Part shown: in pieces, positions 1-5,188 of the stretch | Layout of the letters: each line of letters starts with the position of its first letter | How positions within the stretch are numbered: the stretch's first letter is position 1 | Source of the DNA: Anaerolineae bacterium | Lineage (GTDB): Bacteria > Chloroflexota > Anaerolineae > JACIWR01 | Length of the DNA stretch: 5,188 nt | Direction of reading: 5' to 3' | Assembly (NCBI GenBank): GCA_021162125.1 | Contig: JAGGZG010000395.1 | Location: 1-5,188 of the forward strand | Notes under the pieces: generated by a model | The model's input: only the letters and a program-made list of their open reading frames with translations | Told to the model about the DNA's origin: nothing | Database searches by the model: none | Program-made: the position numbers and the translations under genes

Positions 1-50
1 CATCTACTGTCCCACTAACGCCTACCATCACCGTTCCCCATTGCTCATAC

Positions 51-134
51 CGGTCAGCCGATTAAGCCGATGGAACCGATGTGGCTGATGGCTCTCGCGT
101 CCCCATCCGCCTAATCCGCTACATCGGCTGACCG
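51..134. repeat. 12-bp perfect inverted repeat with 60-bp spacer, upstream of the cyclodeaminase-family gene
   Basis: The arm CGGTCAGCCGAT at 51-62 is the exact reverse complement of ATCGGCTGACCG at 123-134. The right arm ends 4 bases before the ribosome binding site of the gene starting at 149. Further CCGAT-type words (AGCCGAT at 65-71, ACCGAT at 75-80) lie inside the left half, and the reverse complement of the right half carries similarly spaced GCGGAT words, so the symmetry extends imperfectly inwards. It could be a paired operator, a long-range RNA stem in the leader, or a dispersed intergenic repeat. The symmetry is seen directly; any function is inference. No convincing sigma-70 promoter was found in 1-148. 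Confidence 0.5.
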
Positions 135-137
135 AAC

Positions 138-143
138 GGAGGT
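138..143 (+). promoter_or_regulatory. Ribosome binding site for the cyclodeaminase-family gene
   Basis: GGAGGT lies 5 bases before the ATG at 149, a strong Shine-Dalgarno match. It fixes this start over the out-of-frame ATG-like options nearby. Confidence 0.85.
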
Positions 144-148
144 GAACC

Positions 149-1123
149 ATGTCCGAACCCAAACTGCTCTACCTATCCCAGGCCGACGTCGCGTCCGTTG
201 GCCTGACCATGTCCGAGATCATTACCGCGCTGGAGCAGATGTTCCGCGAGAAGGGCGAAGGCCGGGTGGAGATGCCGCCCAAACCCGGCATCCATCCCCT
301 GCCCGACGCCTTCATCCACGCCATGCCCGCCTACATCCCTGCCCTCAAGTCCGCTGGAATCAAGTGGGTCAGCGGCTACCCGGAGAACTACAAGCGCGGC
401 CTGCCCTACATCAACGGGCTACTCATCCTCAACGACCCCGAGACCGGCGTCCCGCTGGCGGTGATGGACTGCGTGTGGATCACAGCCAAGCGCACCGGCG
501 CGGCTACGGCGGTGGCCGCCAAATACCTGGCCCGCCCCGATTCCGAGGTCGTCGGCATCCTGGGCTGCGGCGTGCAGGGGCGCAGCAACCTGGAGGCGCT
601 GCAAGTGCTCTTTCCCATCAAACGGGTGATGGCCTACGACGTCAATCCCGATGCCCAGCGCCGTTACGTGCAGGAGATGAGTGCGCAGTTCGGGCTGGAG
701 GTGATTCCGGTCCAGGAACCAAAGCAGGCCGTGGTCGGCTGTGACATTGTGGTCACGGCGGGGCCTATCCTCAAAGTGCCGCACGCCACCATCAAGCCGG
801 GCTGGTTCGAGGCCGGAGCCTTCGCCTCGCTGGTGGACTTCGACTCTTACTGGCACCCGGATGCCATGCGCCAGGCCGACAAATTCTGCACCGACGACGT
901 GCCCCAGCTCGAGCATTACAGGGAGGTCGGCTACTTCCAGGACATCCCGCCCATCTACGCCGAGTTGAGCGAGCTGGTCACCGGGCGCAAGCCGGGGCGT
1001 GAGTCGTCCGAAGAGCGGACGATGACCGCCAACCTGGGCCTGGCTCTGGACGACATGGCCACCGCCCCGCTCATCTACCAGCGTGCCGTCGAGCAGGGCA
1101 TCGGCACCTGGCTACCACTCTAA
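149..1123 (+). CDS. Ornithine cyclodeaminase / mu-crystallin family protein
   Basis: This 324-residue protein has the usual length for the ornithine cyclodeaminase/mu-crystallin/archaeal alanine dehydrogenase family. These are soluble NAD(P)-dependent enzymes acting on amino or imino acids. Family landmarks are visible: the substrate-side GIKWVSGYPEN segment with Lys72, the RTGAATAVAAKYLAR stretch with Arg115 (residues 115-129), and a Rossmann dinucleotide loop GCGVQG at 139-144. Asp164 at the end of the next strand (AYDVNP) suggests NAD rather than NADP. The catalytic Asp region reads LVDFDSYW (228-235). Asp232 lines up without gaps with the catalytic Asp228 of the Pseudomonas enzyme as I recall it, but the following PGKTEL-type loop of classical members is missing. 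It is therefore probably not a true ornithine cyclodeaminase or alanine dehydrogenase. Similar cyclodeaminase-like proteins are sometimes labelled tyramine oxidase subunit B. A cupin gene follows 130 bases downstream on the same strand. The fold is secure; the substrate is unknown. Confidence 0.9.
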   Translation: MSEPKLLYLSQADVASVGLTMSEIITALEQMFREKGEGRVEMPPKPGIHPLPDAFIHAMPAYIPALKSAGIKWVSGYPENYKRGLPYINGLLILNDPETGVPLAVMDCVWITAKRTGAATAVAAKYLARPDSEVVGILGCGVQGRSNLEALQVLFPIKRVMAYDVNPDAQRRYVQEMSAQFGLEVIPVQEPKQAVVGCDIVVTAGPILKVPHATIKPGWFEAGAFASLVDFDSYWHPDAMRQADKFCTDDVPQLEHYREVGYFQDIPPIYAELSELVTGRKPGRESSEERTMTANLGLALDDMATAPLIYQRAVEQGIGTWLPL

Positions 1124-1175
1124 ACGCAACACGAAACACACAACACGCAACACGAAACACGCAGCACGAAACACG
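1124..1175. repeat. Heptamer tandem repeat (ACGMAAC, seven copies plus three bases)
   Basis: Starting immediately after the TAA of the preceding gene, seven contiguous 7-base units can be read: acgcaac, acgaaac, acacaac, acgcaac, acgaaac, acgcagc, acgaaac, then acg. Units mostly alternate acgcaac/acgaaac, giving a 14-base higher-order period. The strand composition is strikingly skewed: rich in A and C, with almost no T. It creates an open frame that lengthens the apparent upstream end of the cupin frame, but it does not look coding. It is likely a dispersed intergenic low-complexity repeat of this genome; a role in the transcript 3' end is possible but unsupported. Confidence 0.85.
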
Positions 1176-1243
1176 TGCTCGCTAACGGAAGCACGCATTG
1201 GGCTTGTCACTGCTGAAGCGACTGAAGCCGCTACTATGAGCTT

Positions 1244-1249
1244 AGGAGG
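1244..1249 (+). promoter_or_regulatory. Ribosome binding site deciding the cupin start
   Basis: AGGAGG lies 4 bases before the ATG at 1254. The in-frame ATG at 1236 has no Shine-Dalgarno sequence upstream, and the frame further upstream runs through the heptamer repeat and into the preceding gene, so 1254 is preferred. Confidence 0.8.
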
Positions 1250-1253
1250 TCAC

Positions 1254-1613
1254 ATGTTCGTCAAAGATTACCGTGAGGTGGAAGCACAAGAGGTCGAGGG
1301 GGTGCCCGGCGTCACTGTCCGCTGGGTCATCACCGAGGACGACGGCGCGCCGTATTTCGCCATGCGCATCTTCGAGGTGCAGCCCGGATACGCCACTCCC
1401 TATCATGCCCATTGGTTCGAGCATGAAGTATTCGTCCTGGCCGGGCAGGGTAAGCTGAAAAGCGAAAATGGCGACTATCCCTTGCCGGCGGGAAGTGTAG
1501 CCTTCGTCCCCGGCGACGAAATCCACCAGTTCGTGAATACCGGCGACGAGGTGTTCCGCTTCATCTGCCTGATCCCCCAGGAGTGGTTGAAGGACGTGAA
1601 GAAGGCTTCTTAG
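1254..1613 (+). CDS. Small single-domain cupin protein
   Basis: The 119-residue protein is a typical minimal cupin: one beta-barrel with a probable bound divalent metal. Cupin motif 1 is visible at about 45-66: Gly45, then HAH (His51, His53), Glu58 and the VLAGQG turn. Motif 2 runs about 80-95: GSVAFVPGDEIHQFVN with His91 and Asn95; its PxG element is altered to PGD. The likely metal ligands His51, His53, Glu58 and His91 are all present, so the site looks functional. There is no signal peptide or membrane segment, so it is cytoplasmic. Such small cupins include isomerases, dioxygenases, lyases and simple ligand-binding proteins, and sequence alone does not say which. The NTPase gene begins about 2 bases after the stop, suggesting one transcript. 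Position behind a cyclodeaminase-like gene suggests action on the same small molecule, which is inference. The start could alternatively be the ATG at 1236. Confidence 0.9.
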   Translation: MFVKDYREVEAQEVEGVPGVTVRWVITEDDGAPYFAMRIFEVQPGYATPYHAHWFEHEVFVLAGQGKLKSENGDYPLPAGSVAFVPGDEIHQFVNTGDEVFRFICLIPQEWLKDVKKAS

Positions 1614-1615
1614 CT

Positions 1616-2179
1616 GTGTTGGTCGCCCTGGTTAGCGGCGCAATCGGCGCAGGGAAGACAACAGTCTGCCAAAAAGTGGTGGAAGCAGCGAGGGCGCGGG
1701 GCTTCGCCTGTGGCGGCTTGCTGACCCCGCCCCTGATTGAGGACGGGCGCAAGGTCGGCATCGTCGGGGTGGACCTGGGCAGCGGCGAACGGCGGGTCCT
1801 GGCCCGCACCGACCATGATCTGGGCGGGCCGTGCGTGGGCTGCTACCACTTCACGGCCGATGCCTTCGCCTGGGCCAACGCCTTCATCGCCTCGGCAGTC
1901 GAAGCTGGGTGCGACCTGCTGGTGGTGGACGAGATTGGGCCGTTGGAGCTCGTGCAGGGCGGAGGATTGGCTCCCGCGCTGGATTTGCTCAGCGCCGTGC
2001 CACGGGCGCTGATCGTGGTGCGGATCAGCCTGGTGGACGCACTGCGGCGCCGGCTGGAATCAGTAAAGCGGGCATCTTTGCCCGCCGTTCCGCCTGAGGT
2101 GCGTGTGTTCGTAACCACAGCCAGCTCGCGAGACCGCCTGCCGGACGAGGTCGCGAGCTGGCTGTTTGGTTCTCAATGA
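1616..2179 (+). CDS. THEP1-type nucleoside-triphosphatase (P-loop NTPase)
   Basis: From the GTG at 1616 this gives 187 residues, close to the usual 170-190 of the THEP1/NTPase_1 family, which hydrolyses ATP, GTP and other nucleoside triphosphates and has no agreed cellular role. The Walker A motif GAIGAGKT is at residues 8-15 and the Walker B segment LLVVDEIGPLEL at 101-112; DEIGPxEL is the family hallmark. The middle segment GGPCVGCYHF (70-79) sits where the family has its VGxY element. It contains Cys73 and Cys76, which is somewhat unusual. No membrane segment is seen. Start choice: GTG 1616 puts seven residues before the P-loop, as is normal, with GAAGAAGG at 1598-1605 as a weak ribosome site and a 2-base gap to the cupin stop. 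TTG 1619 and the overlapping GTG 1583 remain possible. Close spacing suggests translation coupled to the cupin. The 3' end overlaps the convergent radical SAM gene by 7 bp. Confidence 0.88.
   Translation: MLVALVSGAIGAGKTTVCQKVVEAARARGFACGGLLTPPLIEDGRKVGIVGVDLGSGERRVLARTDHDLGGPCVGCYHFTADAFAWANAFIASAVEAGCDLLVVDEIGPLELVQGGGLAPALDLLSAVPRALIVVRISLVDALRRRLESVKRASLPAVPPEVRVFVTTASSRDRLPDEVASWLFGSQ
2117..2165. terminator. 15-bp perfect inverted repeat at the convergent gene junction; possible bidirectional terminator
   Basis: ACAGCCAGCTCGCGA at 2117-2131 is exactly complementary to 2151-2165, with a 19-base loop. The outer bases AACC (2113-2116) and GGTT (2168-2171) can extend the stem past a 2-base bulge. 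It lies inside the last codons of the NTPase gene and starts 7 bases past the stop codon of the minus-strand radical SAM gene, so it could stop or protect transcripts from both sides. There is no clean U-tract on either strand (UUUGGUUCUC on the plus side), so a Rho-independent mechanism is uncertain. Confidence 0.5.
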
Positions 2180-3627
2180 GCGCCTTTCTCGCCAAGCAAG
2201 GCCAGTTGTCCCATCGAACCCTTGCGCAGTTGCTCGCTGGCCTTCTCGTGCAGGTCCCGTAAGCCGCGCATGTAGGACTCAGGGTTAGTCACCTCTGCGA
2301 GGAGATCCTTAACTCGGCGCAGCGAGGCCACCTGGATGCGCCCCGTGCGGATGCGTTCCTTCAGGTCAGAGAGGCTCATCGTCGTGCTGGCGTAGAGGCG
2401 GGCCATGTTCTCGTAGAACTCCTGGATGGGCAGGCGGGTGGGCAGCACGCTGTGCAGGAAGTCGAACAGCTCGTAGTTGCGAGTGGTCAGCTCCTGGAAT
2501 TTCTCGCGGAAGAAATCCGTGCCCGGTAGGGGAGTGAGCACGGTGAACTGCGGGAAGCTGATCTTGAGGCGGCGCACGTACTCGATGAGAGCATCGAAAT
2601 CCGGCCGCCCCCACTGCGGATCCACAATGAAGGCCCCCCAGATGTCCACCCCGTTAGCGCGCAGGATACGCGCTGCTTCCTCGTTGGTGTGCACGCTGCT
2701 ACGCTTGTTCAGGTCGTCAAGCTCGTCCTCGCGATACTTCTCAAAGCCCACCAGCACTGTGGATAACCCGATGGAGGCCCACTTCTCAACCAGGTCGGGC
2801 CGGCGCACGATGCTGTCGCTGCGGGCCTGTATCCAGTATTTGAACTTCAGACCCTCGCTGCGGATCATGTCGGCGATGCGCTCGGCGCGGGGCAGCCGCT
2901 GGAAGAAGTTGTCGTCCACGAAGCAGATGATGTCACCAGTCAGTGTGCGTAGCTCCTCCAGCACTCGCTCCGGCGACTTGAAGCGGCAACGCTTGCGGTG
3001 GAAAACCCACACCGAGCAGAACTTGCAGCGATATGGACAACCCCGTGCCGTTTCCATCGCGGCGTGCGAGGGCCAAAACTGGAAGTGGTACTGGTCGCGG
3101 TAGGCGGCCGTCAACTCCCGTGCGGGCAAGGGTGAGGTATCCAGATCGGTCAGCAGGGGGCGTGGGCCGGTCGCTACTTGTTCTCCGTCGTCGCGCAGGA
3201 TGAGACCTGGGACAGCGCGCAGGTCCTCACCGCGCTCCAGCGCGCGCACCAATTCGGGGAGCGTTTCCTCTCCCTCTCCGGCGACGATGACGTCCACCCA
3301 GGCACAGTTGAAATCCTGGGGGCACAGTGTGGCGTGATAGCCACCCACTACTGTGGTGATCTGCGGCGATTCTTCTTTCACCTGTTGGCAGATCCACAAC
3401 ATGTCGGGCACATCCACCGTGTACCCCGTCACCCCCACCACGTCAGGCTGAAAGTCGCGCAATGCCCTCTTGAGATCAGGGTCCACTCTCAAGTCCGCAA
3501 TGCGTACCTCGTGCTCGTCCAGCAGTGCCGCAGCCAGAATCTCCAGAGCCAGGGGTTCGGGCCGCGCCAGCTTGCGAAAACCCACCGAACCCTGGCTTTC
3601 GCCCGGTTGTACCAATAAAACTTTCAT
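2173..3627 (-). CDS. B12-binding-domain radical SAM protein, HpnR-like
   Basis: This 484-residue protein has the class B radical SAM layout. An N-terminal cobalamin-binding Rossmann domain spans about 1-135, with VVGGYHA at 93-99 and the GEGEETLPEL element at 117-126. A radical SAM barrel spans about 188-370. The cluster motif CxxxCxxC is Cys197, Cys201, Cys204 (GCPYRCKFC), expected to bind a 4Fe-4S cluster for SAM cleavage. The classical DxHxxG cobalamin histidine motif is absent (IADLRVD at 43-49). A helical C-terminal region follows. The segments CSVWVF (204-209), LTPLPGTDFF (364-373) and TTRNYELFDFLHSVLPT (381-397) resemble the hopanoid C-3 methylase HpnR as I remember it. Function as a methylase of a lipid is possible, but related Mg-protoporphyrin cyclase-like and uncharacterised enzymes share much of this pattern. 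It lies 53 bases downstream of ligA, with no obvious promoter of its own. The start is fixed by AAGGAG 7 bases upstream. Confidence 0.85.
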   Translation of the reverse strand: MKVLLVQPGESQGSVGFRKLARPEPLALEILAAALLDEHEVRIADLRVDPDLKRALRDFQPDVVGVTGYTVDVPDMLWICQQVKEESPQITTVVGGYHATLCPQDFNCAWVDVIVAGEGEETLPELVRALERGEDLRAVPGLILRDDGEQVATGPRPLLTDLDTSPLPARELTAAYRDQYHFQFWPSHAAMETARGCPYRCKFCSVWVFHRKRCRFKSPERVLEELRTLTGDIICFVDDNFFQRLPRAERIADMIRSEGLKFKYWIQARSDSIVRRPDLVEKWASIGLSTVLVGFEKYREDELDDLNKRSSVHTNEEAARILRANGVDIWGAFIVDPQWGRPDFDALIEYVRRLKISFPQFTVLTPLPGTDFFREKFQELTTRNYELFDFLHSVLPTRLPIQEFYENMARLYASTTMSLSDLKERIRTGRIQVASLRRVKDLLAEVTNPESYMRGLRDLHEKASEQLRKGSMGQLALLGEKGAH

Positions 3628-3634
3628 CGGTCAT

Positions 3635-3640
3635 CTCCTT
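3635..3640 (-). promoter_or_regulatory. Ribosome binding site for the radical SAM gene
   Basis: On the minus strand AAGGAG lies 7 bases before the ATG (3627-3625), an ideal spacing. It is just downstream of the palindromic hairpin, so the hairpin does not occlude it. Confidence 0.85.
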
Positions 3641-3645
3641 TTTAG

Positions 3646-3674
3646 GTGCCCGTCACTTCTGAAGTGACGGGCAC
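3646..3674. repeat. Near-perfect palindrome between ligA and the radical SAM gene; hairpin
   Basis: The arms 3646-3659 (GTGCCCGTCACTTC) and 3661-3674 are exact reverse complements around one base, giving a 13-bp GC-rich stem with a 3-base loop. It begins 7 bases after the ligA stop codon. Read on the minus strand it is followed by CCTAAAAAGG, with no U-tract, so it is a poor intrinsic terminator for ligA. Read on the plus strand it is followed by TTTACTTTA, a better terminator context, but no plus-strand gene ends here. It may instead be an RNA-stabilising or processing hairpin, or one copy of a dispersed palindromic repeat. Confidence 0.75.
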
Positions 3675-3680
3675 TTTACT

Positions 3681-5188
3681 TTACTCACCAATCATTTTCC
3701 GCAACTGCGCCTCATCAATCATGGGCACGCCTAATTGCTGGGCCTTGTGGTATTTCGTTCTGCCGGGCGACTCACCCACCACCAGGTAATCGGTCTTGGA
3801 CGAGACCGAGTTGGTGACTTTACCGCCGTAACGCTCAATGAGAGCCGTCGCTTCCTGGCGGCTCATCGAGGGCAACGTGCCGGTGATAACGAAAGCCTTT
3901 CCGGCCAGGGGCAGTGCCCTCTCCTCCGCCTCTTCCCGCCCCTCCTCTGCCAGACGGACGCCAGCTTTGCGCAGTTTCTCAATCATCTCACGGTGGCGCT
4001 CACGCTGAAAGTAGTCCACCACGCTGGCCGCGATGCGCGGCCCGATGCCCTCTACACTTTGTATCTCCTCCTGGCTGGCCTGCATCAGGGCATCAATGGA
4101 CGGAAAGTGCCGGGCTAGAGTCTGGGCGACCACACTGCCCACGTAACGGATACCCAACGCGGTCAACACTCGCCAGAAGGGCTGCTGTTTAGATGCCTGG
4201 ATGGCGGCCAACAGATTGTCGGTGCTTTTCTCGGCGAAGCCCTCCAGATTCAGGAGGTCCTCGCGGCGCAGGGTGTAGAGATCGGCGGCATCGTGGATCA
4301 GGCCCTTGTCCACGAGCAGATCAACGGTGCGCTCCCCCAGGCCGTCAATCTCCATCGCGGCGACGAAGTGCTGCACCCGCCTCTTGAGCTGGGCCGGACA
4401 GGCGGCATTCACGCAGTACACGGCCACTTCGTCCTCAGGCTGGACGACGGGCTCACCGCAGGCGGGACAGCGATCTGGCATGGTAATGGGCTGCTCGCTT
4501 CCATCACGCAGGTCAACTATAGGCCCGGCCACGTAGGGAATCACATCGCCGGCGCGTTTGACGATCACCGTGTCGCCGATGCGGATGTCCTTGCGGGCGA
4601 CGTCCTCGTAGTTGTGCAGGGAGGCGTGCTTGATGGTCACCCCGGCCAGTTCCACCGGCTCCAGCACGGCCACCGGCGTCAGTGCGCCGGTACGCCCCAC
4701 GCTGACCTCCACGTCCAGCAGCTTCGTGGTCGCCTCCCGTGGCGGGAACTTGAAGGCGATGGCCCCGCGTGGGTCCTTGCCCACCACCCCCAGCGCCTCT
4801 TGGATGCGCAGGTCGTTGATTTTGATCACCACGCCGTCGGCCTCGTAGTTCAGGGTATCCCGCCGTTTCATCCATTCCTGGCAGTAGGCGATCACCTCGT
4901 CCAGTGTGTGCAGGAGGGCCACGTCCTCCGCCACCGGGAAGCCCATCTTCCGCAGGTAAGCCAGGGTTTCCCACTGAGTGGCGATGTCCACCCCCTCACT
5001 GGCGACGATGGCGTAGCACAGCAGTGAGAGCGGGCGCGAAGCGGTGATGGTCGGGTCGAGCTGGCGGAGGGAGCCCGCCGCTGCGTTGCGCGGGTTGGCG
5101 AAGGTTTTCTCGCCAGCCTCCTCCAGGCGACGATTGAACTCGGCGAAGGCGTCCAGAGGCATGTATGCCTCACCGCGCACCACCAGGC
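3681..5188 (-). CDS. ligA: NAD-dependent DNA ligase LigA, 5' end cut by the window edge
   Basis: About 502 C-terminal residues of an enzyme usually near 670 long. LigA seals nicks in duplex DNA using NAD during replication and repair. Counting from the Val at 5183-5181, the following are visible. The adenylation domain end contains VRGEAY (Glu5), NPRNAAAGSLRQLDP with Arg32, EADGVVIKIN (Asp116, Lys121) and AFKFPP (Lys145). An OB fold spans about 150-235. The zinc finger is Cys239, Cys242, Cys257, Cys262. Helix-hairpin-helix repeats span about 270-415 (LEGFAEKS, GIRYVGS, VEGIGPRIA). A BRCT domain spans about 425-500. Roughly 168 residues lie beyond the right edge, including the N-terminal NAD-binding domain Ia and the KxDG lysine that becomes AMP-modified. 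The GTG at 5183-5181 is an internal Val codon, not the start, because the frame runs open to the edge. All visible catalytic and zinc residues are intact, so the gene looks functional. Confidence 0.97.
   Translation of the reverse strand, partial: LVVRGEAYMPLDAFAEFNRRLEEAGEKTFANPRNAAAGSLRQLDPTITASRPLSLLCYAIVASEGVDIATQWETLAYLRKMGFPVAEDVALLHTLDEVIAYCQEWMKRRDTLNYEADGVVIKINDLRIQEALGVVGKDPRGAIAFKFPPREATTKLLDVEVSVGRTGALTPVAVLEPVELAGVTIKHASLHNYEDVARKDIRIGDTVIVKRAGDVIPYVAGPIVDLRDGSEQPITMPDRCPACGEPVVQPEDEVAVYCVNAACPAQLKRRVQHFVAAMEIDGLGERTVDLLVDKGLIHDAADLYTLRREDLLNLEGFAEKSTDNLLAAIQASKQQPFWRVLTALGIRYVGSVVAQTLARHFPSIDALMQASQEEIQSVEGIGPRIAASVVDYFQRERHREMIEKLRKAGVRLAEEGREEAEERALPLAGKAFVITGTLPSMSRQEATALIERYGGKVTNSVSSKTDYLVVGESPGRTKYHKAQQLGVPMIDEAQLRKMIGE

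Noticed and set aside
1..88. Possible end of an upstream gene (one plus frame is open)
   Set aside because: The short frame encodes nothing recognisable and the stretch contains the inverted-repeat arm; too little evidence to call a gene.
142..744. A 200-codon open frame overlapping the cyclodeaminase-family gene
   Set aside because: Arg/Pro/Gly-rich shadow of a high-GC gene in another frame; no family resemblance, while the 149 frame has a ribosome site and clear motifs.
1204..1237. TTGTCA (1204-1209) and TACTAT (1232-1237) as a cupin promoter
   Set aside because: The spacer is 22 bases, far from the usual 17, and the -10 match is only 4 of 6.
1083..1253. N-terminal extension of the cupin frame
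   Set aside because: It overlaps the preceding gene and then encodes the heptamer repeat (RNTKHTTRNTKHAARNT); the ribosome site points to the ATG at 1254.
1302..1317. GTGCCCGGCGTCACTG in the cupin gene, resembling the arm of the 3646-3674 palindrome
   Set aside because: It has an inserted GC, lacks a complementary arm and encodes conserved-looking cupin residues (VPGVTV); probably chance.
3178..3618. Plus-strand open frame antisense to the radical SAM gene
   Set aside because: No recognisable domain and no ribosome site; explained as an antisense shadow of the cobalamin-binding domain.
4293..5027. A 244-codon plus-strand open frame antisense to ligA
   Set aside because: His-rich composition typical of the antisense shadow of a GC-rich gene; ligA on the other strand has full motif support.
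5181..5183. GTG as the ligA start codon
   Set aside because: It encodes the Val of the conserved internal VRGE motif; the open frame continues to the edge and the catalytic KxDG domain must lie upstream.

Overview
This is a GC-rich bacterial window with five protein genes. Gene style suggests Chloroflexota (Anaerolineae-like), but this is an impression from protein flavour and intergenic repeats; nothing in the window proves it. No RNA gene, CRISPR array or transposase was seen.

Layout: positions 1-148 are non-coding and hold a 12-bp inverted repeat (51-62 / 123-134) upstream of the first gene. Three plus-strand genes follow: an ornithine cyclodeaminase/mu-crystallin-family protein (149-1123), a small single-domain cupin (1254-1613) and a THEP1-type P-loop NTPase (about 1616-2179). 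The gap between the first two genes opens with a heptamer tandem repeat (1124-1175). The cupin and NTPase are nearly contiguous and are probably co-transcribed. Two minus-strand genes converge on this block: the 3' three-quarters of ligA (NAD-dependent DNA ligase, cut by the right edge, 3681-5188), then a cobalamin-binding-domain radical SAM protein (2173-3627). The gap between these two holds a strong palindromic hairpin (3646-3674).

The two blocks meet tail to tail. The NTPase and radical SAM reading frames overlap by 7 bp at their stop codons, and a 15-bp perfect inverted repeat inside the end of the NTPase gene (2117-2165) lies just beyond the radical SAM stop. It is the only terminator-like structure seen at the junction.

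Functional links are loose. LigA is housekeeping. The radical SAM protein looks like the hopanoid C-3 methylase HpnR type, but no other hopanoid gene is in view. The cyclodeaminase-like enzyme plus cupin could be a small metabolic unit of unknown substrate. I see no clear new multi-gene system. The most worthwhile leads are the non-coding structures and the true substrates of the radical SAM and cyclodeaminase-like proteins.
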